From CAVYOD01 sp963770045 (GTDB taxonomy: Bacteria > Acidobacteriota > Aminicenantia > Aminicenantales > CAVYOD01): a stretch of 64,000 nt of DNA. Shown piece by piece: positions 1 through 8,298 of this stretch (its first letter is position 1; each line of letters starts with the position of its first letter). The position numbers and the translations under genes are program-made. The stretch spans positions 62,001 through 126,000 of the forward strand of contig CAVYOD010000027.1 of assembly GCA_963770045.1 (NCBI GenBank), given 5' to 3'. Under the pieces are notes generated by a model that did not search any database, was not told the origin of the DNA, and worked only from the letters and a program-made list of their open reading frames with translations.

Positions 1-2
1 TG

Positions 3-1153
3 ACGGCGATTCTGGGATTGGCGCTTCAAGGAGTCCTCGGCAATCTTCTCTCCGGGATGTCCCTTCGTTTGACCAAGTCCTTCTCGAGCGGCCATTGGGT
101 GAAAATCGGCCCTCACGAAGGCGTCGTCGTGGACACCAACTGGCGGGAGACGCGGATCCTCGATCGCTACTCGAACATCATCGTCATCCCGAACAACACG
201 GTCGCCGCGGAGATGATCACGAATTTCTCGGTTCCCGACTCGAATACGGCCCTCACGATCCCGGTCAAGGTCAGCTCCGATGTCCCGCCCTCTCTGGTCA
301 TCGAGACGCTCAAGGAGGCCGCCCGGGAGGCGCCGGAGGTCATCGCCTCACCCGCTCCGCAGGGGATCATCGTCGGCTACGACGATTTCGGCATTTCCTA
401 CATTCTCAAGTTCTGGATCACCAATTTTGCTCAGAAGAATATCATCATGAGAGATGTCGCCAAGCCTCGTCTGGCACAAATTCAAGCGAAAAAATATCGT
501 TATGCCGGTCGCGTGCAGGACCATCTCAGGAACATCATGCAGGCGGTCCGTCCTCAGGATAGAATTCCGATCGGAAGCAGAAAGAAGCGAAGCGATTTAC
601 CAGGATTTATTGAATTCTTCTTTCCTGCTGCGCCACCAGGAGAGAGAGGAGGCCCGGCGCGCTGATCGCCTCCGAGGACGAAATCAGGGAGCTGGCCAAG
701 CTCGTGAAAAAACAGCTGTACGCTCCCGGCGAGGTCGTTTTCAAACAAGGGGAGCGGGGAGAGAGCTTGCTACATCGTCTGCCAAGGGTTTGTTCAAAGG
801 CCAGATTATCTACGAGGATGAAGGGAAAAAATACAGCTCCGAGTTCACGGTGGGACCGGGGGGCCTCTTCGGCGAGATGTCGCTCTTCACCGGCATGCCC
901 AGGACCGCCACCGGGACCATGCAGGTGGAATCTGAGCTCCTCGAGATGGGACCGAGGCATTCGGCGCGCTCTTGGCCCGGAATCCCAGCTCTCGGAAACG
1001 ATCGCCGACATGGTCAGCGCCCGAAACGAGCAGAACCAGGAGTTCTTGAGCAAGATCAAGGAGCTTTCGGAAAAAGAGCTCAAAGACAGCACCAACAAGA
1101 AGACGATCCTCGAGCGATTGCGCCGGTTTGTCCGGATGTTTAAAAAATCATAA
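3..1153 (+). CDS. MscS-family channel with C-terminal cyclic-nucleotide-binding domain (5' partial, frameshifted)
   Basis: Small-conductance mechanosensitive channel of the inner membrane fused to a cNMP-binding domain, the bCNG-type architecture. The window opens inside the pore helix: the frame starting at base 3 reads TAILGLALQGVLGNLLSGM, followed by the beta domain (GVVVDTNWRETRILDRYSN, IPNN). After about base 545 the reading frame breaks. From 662 a second frame gives the start of the cNMP domain (YAPGEVVFKQGERGES). From about 780 a third frame gives GQIIYEDEGKK and GGLFGEMSLFTGMPRTA, and from about 960 the second frame resumes (QLSETIADMVSARN) to the stop at 1153. At least three indels are needed, so the gene is either damaged or badly sequenced. 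Family assignment is firm; functionality cannot be judged. Confidence 0.8.
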
Positions 1154-1230
1154 GGCGCGAGACACAAGACACGAAACATGCGATCCATTAATCCATGTAT
1201 GAGCTAAGAGCCATGAGCTCTTGGCGCTCA

Positions 1231-1259
1231 TTGAAAAACACAAATACTTGATATATATT
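1231..1259 (+). promoter_or_regulatory. Probable sigma-70 promoter of tRNA-Arg
   Basis: TTGAAA at 1231-1236 and TATATT at 1254-1259 with 17-bp spacing; predicted start about 1266, some 20 bases before the tRNA. Seen by eye only. Confidence 0.45.
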
Positions 1260-1286
1260 GAGGAAGACGATTTTGCTTTGGACCGT

Positions 1287-1361
1287 ACCCCTGTAGCTCA
1301 GTATGGATAGAGCAATGGATTCCTAATCCATGTGTCGCCGGTTCGAGTCCGGCCAGGGGTG
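1287..1361 (+). tRNA. tRNA-Arg (anticodon CCT)
   Basis: Complete cloverleaf. Acceptor ACCCCTG (1287-1293) pairs with CAGGGGT (1354-1360). The D stem is GCTC/GAGC. The anticodon stem ATGGA/TCCAT encloses the loop TTCCTAA with anticodon CCT at 1322-1324. The T arm is GCCGG-TTCGAGT-CCGGC, and G1361 is the discriminator. CCA is not encoded. It reads AGG codons. It lies at the left edge of an AT-richer stretch of broken genes, a position typical of integration sites, but I find no integrase or duplicated tRNA 3' end. Confidence 0.95.
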
Positions 1362-1412
1362 CTTAACCCTATGAATATCGAGCAGCAAGTCAAAAGGTGA
1401 CTTGTATTTCCA

Positions 1413-1840
1413 ATGAAGCTCCCCATGCTTTGCGGTGACGCTCTCGAGAACCCGCCTGGTTACATATTGGAGCTTCTCTTTATCAAAGGTTCTAATCCGC
1501 TCAAAGCCGCGGGTGGAGCCTATCAGAATTACACTGTAGCAGCGAACTCCATTTCGTTCATCAAATCGGGGCTTGCTCTGAACAAGACATACTGTTGGAA
1601 TGTCATGGCCGTCGGCAATGGAACAACCATAAAAAATCGACTTGGGCCAATGGCGGAGTTGACTGGAAGTTTACAACCCAGCCTCCGGTGACATTGCCCG
1701 CGCCGGTTCTAATTGCCCCAGCGAATAGTTCCATAGACCAACCGACGACAATAACGCTTCAGTGGCAAGATACAAACAGTAGTCCTCAAGAGCGTGTCTA
1801 TAAAGTTCGTTTTAAGGTGGCCGGCGGAACACTTAATGAA
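1413..1840 (+). pseudogene. Fibronectin-III-like surface protein fragment
   Basis: Remnant of an exported or surface protein with Fn3-type beta-sandwich modules. The first module runs in one frame (PGYILELLFIKGSNP ... LNKTYCWNVMAVGNG). The sense continues after a shift near 1640 in another frame (WANGGVDWKFTTQPP), and a second module begins at about 1685 (PAPVLIAPANSSI ... ITLQWQDT). The homology then stops abruptly and passes directly into a lipid-kinase fragment without a stop codon, which indicates a junction of unrelated sequences. There is no signal peptide and no credible start codon. Function cannot be assigned beyond the domain type. Confidence 0.55.
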
Positions 1841-1845
1841 ATATC

Positions 1846-2110
1846 AAGACCGCTGATTGATAAAAAGGATGTTACAATCGGTATAATTCCTGCCGGTAGA
1901 GGAAATGATTTTATTCAGATTCTGGGTTTCCCCGGCCGTTTTGGAGACAATGAATCGGACCTCTTTTTTAAGAGAGATTCGATTGCGATGGATGCCGGAT
2001 CATGTGCAGTTGGCCGAAGATTTACAGGCGGATTCTTCCTTACTCCAAAGGCTATTGCAAATGATGGATGACTGGATGTTTGCCGGGAGCTTTAAAAATA
2101 ATATACAATC
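1846..2110 (+). pseudogene. Diacylglycerol-kinase-family lipid kinase fragment
   Basis: The stretch VTIGIIPAGRGNDFIQILGFP is the nucleotide-binding GGDG-like/GTGND region of DAGK_cat lipid kinases, here PAGRGNDF. It is followed by DLFFKRDSIAMDAG, then jumps to a sequence resembling a later part of the family (GFFLTPKAIANDG), where a TGA interrupts what should be WLDVC. Roughly 100 residues in the middle and both ends are missing, so this is a decayed copy. It sits immediately upstream of an intact HAD-IB phosphatase of similar base composition, so the pair may have arrived together as a lipid-phosphate metabolism unit (inference). Confidence 0.6.
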
Positions 2111-2113
2111 CTG

Positions 2114-2806
2114 ATGGTAACCAATTTTTCAAAAGATAGTAATCACATAAAAAACTATATCGCTTTCTTTGACCTTGATCAGACAATAACTAAATCAATC
2201 AGTGGTAAAGCGTTGGCCAGAGGAGCATATAGGAAAGGCTTAATGACTCGCTATGATCTGGCAAATGCCATTTTTCTTTCCCTGGTATTCAGGCTCAAAC
2301 TCAAAGATCCACTGAAAATAATAGACGATATGGTAAGCTGGGTTGAAGGTATTTCTGAAAAAACGATGGTTGATCTCTGCTCTGAGGTATTCCGCAAAGT
2401 TCTCCTTCCATCTGTTTATGATGAAGCGAGATCAGAAATAGAATTTCATAAAGGGGAAAATGCGAAAGTTGTAATCCTCTCTTCAGCCATTACCCCTATT
2501 TGTCAGGATATGGCTAAGAATCTTGGGTTTGATGATATCATCTGCTCCGACCTTGAAGTTAAAAACGGATATCTGACGGGACGCCCCCGCGGCCACATCT
2601 GCTTTGGCGAAGAAAAGGCTATCAGATTAAAGGAGTATTGTGAAAAAAATAGCAGTTCACCATCGGATGCCTGGTATTATGGTGATTCAATTTCGGACCT
2701 TCCTACTCTCAATTCTGTGGGTAACCCCATTTGTGTCAATCCGGATCATAAGCTTAAAAAAACAGCAATCAAAAGAGGTTGGAAAACATTCAATTGGAAA
2801 ATCTAA
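2114..2806 (+). CDS. HAD superfamily IB hydrolase (phosphoserine-phosphatase-like)
   Basis: A 230-residue cytosolic phosphatase. Motif I is FFDLDQTIT (Asp20 nucleophile, Asp22 acid/base), motif II is in VVILSSA, and motif IV is GDSISDLPTL. The cap lies between motif I and about residue 110. Subfamily IB members dephosphorylate phosphoserine or lipid headgroup phosphates; the substrate cannot be told from sequence. It is clearly AT-richer than the genes to its right and follows a decayed lipid kinase, so both may be horizontally acquired. It is intact, with no frame problems. The start at 2114 gives the full domain, though the spacing to a ribosome site is poor. Confidence 0.8.
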   Translation: MVTNFSKDSNHIKNYIAFFDLDQTITKSISGKALARGAYRKGLMTRYDLANAIFLSLVFRLKLKDPLKIIDDMVSWVEGISEKTMVDLCSEVFRKVLLPSVYDEARSEIEFHKGENAKVVILSSAITPICQDMAKNLGFDDIICSDLEVKNGYLTGRPRGHICFGEEKAIRLKEYCEKNSSSPSDAWYYGDSISDLPTLNSVGNPICVNPDHKLKKTAIKRGWKTFNWKI

Positions 2807-2851
2807 TTCACTCAGATGTTACTGTCTTTTTATTCTGTGAGTAATCATGCT

Positions 2852-3211
2852 CCTTTTATTGATTCTTTGGCATTAGCCTATTATAGTGCTGAGGATCTGG
2901 ACAAGGCTGAGGAAGAGTACAATAAAATAACTTATATGACCACCGGAAGGCATTATTCCGGCGATATCTATGCCAAGAGCTTCTACATGCTCGGCAAGAT
3001 CTAAGGTCTAGGAAATTCCTTTTTCGCGGCGCGCGCGAATCCAAGCCACAAGGCTCGGAACCGATATTCCCATCACAAAATGATGATATCCTCGGCTTCT
3101 GTTCCAAGTCAAGAAGGAGACTTTTAGCTCGAAACGGACGATCCCGCCGACCCCGGCCGGCCCTACGTCGCCGACGCCAGGCAGCGACTGGCCGGGCTGA
3201 AGGGCACGTGA
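2852..3211 (+). pseudogene. TPR domain remnants (C-terminal tail of a larger TPR protein)
   Basis: Two separated pieces of one TPR tail. Bases 2852-3001 read FIDSLALAYYSAEDLDKAEEEY and GDIYAKSFYMLGKI in one frame. Bases 3128-3211 read ADPGRPYVADARQRLAGLKG then stop in another frame. This order matches the carboxy end of the large TPR proteins, often fused to Ser/Thr kinases, found in Acidobacteriota-type genomes. Between them about 120 bases carry no matching sequence. Start, kinase and most repeats are absent, so this is a relic or a recombination scar rather than a gene. Confidence 0.55.
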
Positions 3212-3342
3212 TTCCCCAATTGCCCTATAGCAATCCCCGAAGCCCTGCCAACATCGGGCTCACCGGGACCCTTCTCAGGCTATCCAGAACTGCACTAAAA
3301 TAGGGGGCTCGAGCGTGCTTCCTTGTCCAAATTTCGCTGACG

Positions 3343-3729
3343 TCAAGCAAGGAGCATGCCCTCAGATTGAACCCTGGTGGGAATGGAAGGGTCTTTTCCG
3401 TAAATATGATTGATCAGAATCAGGACGCTCGCGGGTATCTCATGGAGAAATTCAACGCCGATTTCATGGGAACCCTTATCGATGGATTTCACCCAAACGA
3501 CTCGGCCGTCGACCTTGGCCTGTTGGTTGGATTTTGCCAAGTACAGCGTGATCGCGAGTTTAGAGTTCAATTGAAAAGGCGTGTTCGTCAGTATTCGCGC
3601 CCCGCCCAAAGAAAGATCCCGGGTAAAAGCGTTGGAAATCACAAAATCGCCAGCACTGTTCGGCTTGACGACTTTAATTTCAACCTTGCTTTCCTCATTG
3701 ATTCTCTTTGTCCTTCGTTTTTCAACCAT
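3343..3729 (-). CDS. PilZ domain protein
   Basis: A 128-residue single-domain protein. The N-terminal RRTKR supplies the arginine-rich RxxxR c-di-GMP-binding motif, and TRDLSLGGARI supplies the D/NxSxxG motif. The barrel strands around VDGRVVWVKSIDKGSHEIGVEFL complete the fold. PilZ proteins act as c-di-GMP receptors in the cytosol. It stands alone, but two c-di-GMP enzymes and another PilZ domain occur at 38-42 kb. The start at 3729 places the RxxxR motif at the extreme N terminus, as is usual. Partner and output are unknown. Confidence 0.85.
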   Translation of the reverse strand: MVEKRRTKRINEESKVEIKVVKPNSAGDFVISNAFTRDLSLGGARILTNTPFQLNSKLAITLYLAKSNQQAKVDGRVVWVKSIDKGSHEIGVEFLHEIPASVLILINHIYGKDPSIPTRVQSEGMLLA

Positions 3730-3849
3730 TGACGAAACCTCCGCCCGGTACTTTCAAGTTGATTCTCCACGCTTATGATAAGAATTATCCCGGCCCTGAG
3801 TGAATCCCTCATCGGGGTGAACTGCGAGGTGATTTTTTTAGGCGCCGGC

Positions 3850-4264
3850 TCACCTTTCAAGGGGAGAAAAACGCCTTCGCCCCGGCCTAGCGAGGACGGT
3901 CAGGTATTCCTTTTTCTGAAGATGGGCGCCGATATACGCCGATCCCCACAGCCCGGGAAGTCGCGCGACCATGCTGATCGGGAGAAACGGGACCGACTGG
4001 ATGGGCGTCAACCCCGAGATATGGACGAGAGTGTTTTTGGGGATGCCGGGGATAAGAAAAAGGACGAACATCGCGATCTCGGATTTCGGGTCATTGATGA
4101 GGAACTCGAACTTCTCGAGTTTATTGGGAAATGAACGATCTGACCAGAGAATACCCGAGGAGCCGGATTTCAAAAAAGACGATCGCGGTGCCGAGGAGGG
4201 CAAAGAGTATGATTAGCGGGTGATTTGAAGAGGCTTTTTTTGGATTGTTCCCTGCCGTTTCCAT
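3850..4264 (-). CDS. VTT (DedA/TVP38-like) membrane protein, short and frameshifted
   Basis: Integral membrane protein of the SNARE-associated/VTT family. From the ATG at 4264 the frame gives METAGNNPKKASSNHPL followed by a hydrophobic segment (IILFALLGTAIVFFEI). Near 4130 it shifts into the frame that carries LIPGIPKNTLVHISGLTP and LGLWGSAYIGAHL-type sequence, the VTT core. Reconstructed length is only about 138 residues against a usual 200 or more. The C-terminal helices are missing or lie beyond another indel, so the gene may be truncated. The family moves lipids or ions across membranes; no specific role can be inferred. Confidence 0.6.
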
Positions 4265-4342
4265 TTCCCTCCACCGGGCAGCTACGCCGGTTGGACCAGT
4301 TCGCCGCCAAGACGTGGCTCGAATACTGACCCGCTTCCCCCG

Positions 4343-5365
4343 CTAACCCATCATCGCCTCAAGGATCTTGAGGGATGGGATGTTGCTGAAGATGATCTTG
4401 AAGATGGCCAGGATGGGAACGGCCAGGATCATGCCCGGGATCCCCCAGAGCCAGAATCCGAAGAACAGGGAGAAAAAGACGAGGAGCGGGCTCAGACCCA
4501 GGCCCTTTCCCATGAGGCGGGGCTGGACGAAGTTCCCCAGGAAGAAGTTGATGGCCATCAGAAGGACCAGGATCCCCACGACCGGGCCGAGATTGCCGAA
4601 GAAGAACGTGGCCAGCAGGACAGGCAGGGCCGTGGCGATGATGGACCCGAGCGTCGGGATGTAGTTGAGGAGGAAGGCCAGGACGCCGAAGACAATGGCG
4701 AAAGGAAGATGGAACAGGGCGAGGATGACAGTCGTCAGGGCTCCCGTGATGATGCACACGAGGGTCTGAACGGCCATGTACCTCTGGACCTGGTGGTCGA
4801 TCTTGCGCATCGCCTCCGCCACCGTCGAGGCCTGGTCCGGCGAAAAGGCCTGGACGATCTTCTTTTCCATCCGGCCGCGCCCGCCGAGGATGAAGATCAT
4901 GAAGACGAAAACGAGAAGGAGCTCGGAAATGAAGGAGAGGAACGGGCCGAGCAGAGATAGGATGAAGCCCCCGATCTTCTCCCCGTTCAGGTTGCTGATC
5001 CAGCTCAAGGCCTCGGCCTTCAACCGCGGGTTCTGGATAGTTTGGTCCACCCTGTCCAGGAACGATTTCAGCATCTCGTTGTTCGAGGGAAGCTCCGACG
5101 CGAACTGCTTGCCGCTCGCATAGAACAGGGCCCCCATGAGATAGAGGACGATGAACGTCAGGAGCAGGATGGCGATCATGGCGACGGATCTCGGGATCTT
5201 CCGGCGGACCAGGAAATCGAGGGCGGGCGTCAAAGCGAATGACAGGAAGAGGGCCAAGCAGAACGGGATAAGAGCCGTCTTGGCTAGCTTCAGGAAGACC
5301 CCGAGGAGAAAGACGATGATGACGACGACCCCTATCTTGAGCAACTTATCCTTGTCCACGGGCAT
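4343..5365 (-). CDS. AI-2E family (UPF0118/PerM-type) permease
   Basis: About 340 residues with eight hydrophobic segments: two at the N terminus (GVVVIIVFLLGVF, ALFLSFALTPALDFLVRR), a soluble middle portion, and a C-terminal cluster including FLLNYIPTLGSIIATALPVLLA and the conserved PRLMGKGLGLSPL motif. Members export small molecules or act as Na+/H+ antiporters; AI-2 export itself is proven for few. I chose the ATG at 5365 because AGGGG lies just upstream; the frame stays open to 5440 but that extension looks like leader sequence. Confidence 0.85.
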   Translation of the reverse strand: MPVDKDKLLKIGVVVIIVFLLGVFLKLAKTALIPFCLALFLSFALTPALDFLVRRKIPRSVAMIAILLLTFIVLYLMGALFYASGKQFASELPSNNEMLKSFLDRVDQTIQNPRLKAEALSWISNLNGEKIGGFILSLLGPFLSFISELLLVFVFMIFILGGRGRMEKKIVQAFSPDQASTVAEAMRKIDHQVQRYMAVQTLVCIITGALTTVILALFHLPFAIVFGVLAFLLNYIPTLGSIIATALPVLLATFFFGNLGPVVGILVLLMAINFFLGNFVQPRLMGKGLGLSPLLVFFSLFFGFWLWGIPGMILAVPILAIFKIIFSNIPSLKILEAMMG

Positions 5366-5563
5366 CCTTCCGCCCCTCATTATATCCAAATCGGCCGGAA
5401 AAGAAAACGGGGCAGACGCGGCCGCCGGGGCCAGCGCCACCGCTTGGGCTTGACCTGGATGCGCTTCATCCCGAGCTTCTTCTCACACTCCTTCCGGGCT
5501 TCTCTTATATTAGGGCTCGTGTTTCTCATCAGCTCATGGCTTAGCGGCCAAACAATGCCGTAA

Positions 5564-5860
5564 GAGAAACGGAAAACCGAAGGCGATTGGATCGAAAAAA
5601 ATAAAATTGGCTATATAAAAATACCTTCTTTTGGCGAACTGCGCTTTGAAAATGATGCCCTGGAGCTCGTCAAGCGATATAAAAAGGCGAGAGCTCCTAT
5701 CATAGACGTACGGGGGAACACGGGCGGATCCACCCCGTGCAAATTGATCCAGGCTTTGATGGACAGGCCCTACCGATGGTATGAAGAGAGCACCCCGCCA
5801 GGCAGGCCTCTCTATCGCGGCCGTTGGGTCTTTACTTCGCTGCGGAGCCGGTCAGCTTGA
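5564..5860 (+). pseudogene. S41 (C-terminal-processing) protease fragment
   Basis: An open frame without a start codon reads IGYIKIPSFGELRFENDALEL, then APIIDVRGNTGGSTPCKLIQ and LMDRPYRWYEES. This is the core strand and the oxyanion-side motif (D-RGN-GG) of S41 tail-specific proteases. The PDZ region upstream and the catalytic Ser/Lys region downstream are absent. The frame runs on into the 3' end of the convergent GH57 gene, where similarity has ended. It is best read as a relic left by deletion, probably associated with the adjacent gene arrangement. Confidence 0.6.
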
Positions 5861-8273
5861 CCCGGAGAAACTTGCCTAAGGCGTCGAACCGCTCCAGCCA
5901 TTCTTTGGCGGCCGGGTCTCCCTTGGCCGCTTTCTCAGCGATCTTGCCGTAGAGCTCTTTCCCGGCGGAAAAATAAATATTCTGGCTCTTCCAGAGGTCG
6001 ATGTCCAGGAGCAGCGGCTTCAATATTTCGAAGACGCGCTCGATCGTTTTGAGCATCTGCAGGTCGTCGGGTTTCGCCGAGAATTTCTCCATCAGGGTGC
6101 CCATTTTCTGGCCGACGATGAGGCCCATCGGGGGGTTGTCAGGCTTGAAGGACCAAGTCTTGAATTCATCAACCAGCTTTTGGAGTCCATCAAGGTCAAG
6201 CTTCTCCTTTTCTACCAAGTTTCGGAAGTCGGTGTTGAGAACGAATTCGGCGGGCGTGGCCAGCGCCTCTGGCAAAGGAATCTGCATCTCTGTCATGGCC
6301 TGCATGACCGGATAATTGCTTTCGAAGATCTGGCGGAAGATCGCCTCCAATTCCAGCAGGGTCGCGTTTAGGATTTGATTGAGGACCTTTCTCTTTTGAT
6401 CTTTGAAGAGATGCCAGAGAGAATAGCTGTGGGTTCCGTAGTTCTGATCGATCAGCCGGATAAGGGCGGCCATCTCACCCTTGGCGAACGCCTCTTTGAT
6501 CTCCAGACAGGCCGCCCGAAACTTCGCCTCATCTTCGAACTCCCGCACCCCGGCCATCAGGTTTTGGTCTCCGAAATGAATCGCCGCATAGGAGACGGTT
6601 CTTTCCTCCCAGGTGATTTCGGATTTGAGCCGCACTTTTCCCACGGCGAGCCTTCTCTTTCCTATCTCGGCTTTTTCGCAGACGTCTGAGTTCGCGGCAT
6701 AATGGGCGATTTTGACCGCCTTGGGGTACTCCTCGAACAGCGAAGAGACGGCATAATGGGCGCCCAGCCTGAGGAAATCGACGACGGAAGGTCTAACAAG
6801 CCGGTCATAGATGATGGCCCCGTTCTTGTATTCAGGCAAATTGCTCTCCGCCTTTTCGAGCATCTTGACGTACTCCGCCTCCAAATCGGTTCCGCCGACG
6901 TCTCTGAAGAGCTGCATGGCTCGGGCGGCGTACTGAATGACCTGGACGGACTCGACGTTTGAGAGATCATCGAAAAACCAGCCGTCGCTTGTGTAGATGA
7001 GCATGGCATGTCTCTGCATCTCGAGAAGTTTGAGGGCCCTCGTCTTTTCCTCTGGAGAGAGGGAGCGGGCCGCGTTCTTGGAGAAGAACGATTCGATGTT
7101 CCCGATCGAACGATCCAGAATCACCCCGATATAGTCCTCTCTTGCCTGCCACGGGTCTTTCGCATACTGGCGCATTTCCTTTTCGTAGAGAGGAATGATT
7201 TTTTCGTTGAGCCAATCCATCGCCCCGCGCAGCGGCGCCCTCCACTTCTGATTCCAGCGAGGATGGCTTCCCGTGCTGTCCCCGCAATCGCTTCTCCAGC
7301 GCTCGACTCCGTGGGCACAGCTCCAGGAAGTGTTCTCTATGATCTTTACCTCGAGAGTGGGAGGGAATCTCTCCAAGTAATCGCCGTACACCGTGAGGTC
7401 GGCGTGTTGATTCTTCTCGAGGTAGTTAAGGCAATAGGCCAGCGCCATATCTCCAAAGCGGTGATGATGCCCGTAGGTTTCACCGTCGGTCGCCACGTGG
7501 ACGAGTTCGGATTGAGCCTGATCCTGGGAAAATGCCGTGATCAACCTCTTGGCAAAGCGCTCGCCGTTTCGGAGAAGACCGCCGAAGGCCAGGTCGTGCG
7601 ATAACGGTCCGTCGTAAAAAAAGATGGAGATCCCTCTTCCCGAGGGGAGTCGGCAAAGATAGGGCATCTTCGGGTCGATTTTGCCTTGGCTCGCGTCTTC
7701 CCACGGCCCGCCCTTGATTATTCTTGTCTGAGCCGCTTGATAAGGGGTGAGGATGGTGAACTTGATCCCCAGCTCCGCCATGATGTCGAGCGTCTCGCTA
7801 TCAACGGCGGTCTCGGGAAGCCACATGCCTTCGGGTTTCCTGGCGAAGCGCGATTCAAAATCTCTGATCCCCCAAATGACCTGAGTTCTTTTGTCGCGAC
7901 GGCTGGCCAGGGGCATGATGAGGTGGCTATAGGCCTGAGCCATGGCGCCGCCGTGGCCGCGGAATCTCTCCCGACTTTCTTTGTCGGCATCGAGGATCGC
8001 CCGGTAGACGACAGGGCTGTATTTCTCCATCCAGGAAAGAAGGGTGGGACCGGCGTCGAAGCTTATCCTTGCATAATTGTTAACAATGTCGATGATTCGC
8101 TCCTCGGCGTCGAGGATCCGGGAAGCGGAATTGGGGGCATAGCACTCGGCGGCCACCCGTTCATTCCAGTCGTGGTAGGGATAAGCCGAATCCTGGACCT
8201 CGATTTCTTCGAGCCAAGCGTTTTCGCGGGGAGGCTGGTAAAAGTGGCCGTGGACGCAGACGCAGCGGTTCAT
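5832..8273 (-). CDS. Glycoside hydrolase family 57 protein with DUF3536 domain
   Basis: A cytosolic 813-residue alpha-glucan-active enzyme. The N-terminal GH57 (beta/alpha)7 barrel shows HGHFYQPPREN (residues 8-18, motif 1), GMWLPETA (Glu154, predicted nucleophile) and HVATDGETYGHH (Asp263, predicted acid/base). The C-terminal half is the helical DUF3536 region. GH57 enzymes include amylases, amylopullulanases and 4-alpha-glucanotransferases; which activity applies here is not decidable. It lies 25 bases downstream of glgB on the same strand, so it probably takes part in glycogen remodelling. The 3' end overlaps an S41 protease relic on the other strand by 29 bases. Confidence 0.9.
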   Translation of the reverse strand: MNRCVCVHGHFYQPPRENAWLEEIEVQDSAYPYHDWNERVAAECYAPNSASRILDAEERIIDIVNNYARISFDAGPTLLSWMEKYSPVVYRAILDADKESRERFRGHGGAMAQAYSHLIMPLASRRDKRTQVIWGIRDFESRFARKPEGMWLPETAVDSETLDIMAELGIKFTILTPYQAAQTRIIKGGPWEDASQGKIDPKMPYLCRLPSGRGISIFFYDGPLSHDLAFGGLLRNGERFAKRLITAFSQDQAQSELVHVATDGETYGHHHRFGDMALAYCLNYLEKNQHADLTVYGDYLERFPPTLEVKIIENTSWSCAHGVERWRSDCGDSTGSHPRWNQKWRAPLRGAMDWLNEKIIPLYEKEMRQYAKDPWQAREDYIGVILDRSIGNIESFFSKNAARSLSPEEKTRALKLLEMQRHAMLIYTSDGWFFDDLSNVESVQVIQYAARAMQLFRDVGGTDLEAEYVKMLEKAESNLPEYKNGAIIYDRLVRPSVVDFLRLGAHYAVSSLFEEYPKAVKIAHYAANSDVCEKAEIGKRRLAVGKVRLKSEITWEERTVSYAAIHFGDQNLMAGVREFEDEAKFRAACLEIKEAFAKGEMAALIRLIDQNYGTHSYSLWHLFKDQKRKVLNQILNATLLELEAIFRQIFESNYPVMQAMTEMQIPLPEALATPAEFVLNTDFRNLVEKEKLDLDGLQKLVDEFKTWSFKPDNPPMGLIVGQKMGTLMEKFSAKPDDLQMLKTIERVFEILKPLLLDIDLWKSQNIYFSAGKELYGKIAEKAAKGDPAAKEWLERFDALGKFLRVKLTGSAAK

Positions 8274-8298
8274 CGCTTTCTTCCGTTTTTCTTCTTTC

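Noticed and set aside
1287..3211. Integrative element or prophage at tRNA-Arg
   Set aside because: No integrase, phage gene or duplicated tRNA 3' end is visible; only the scar-like pattern is reported.
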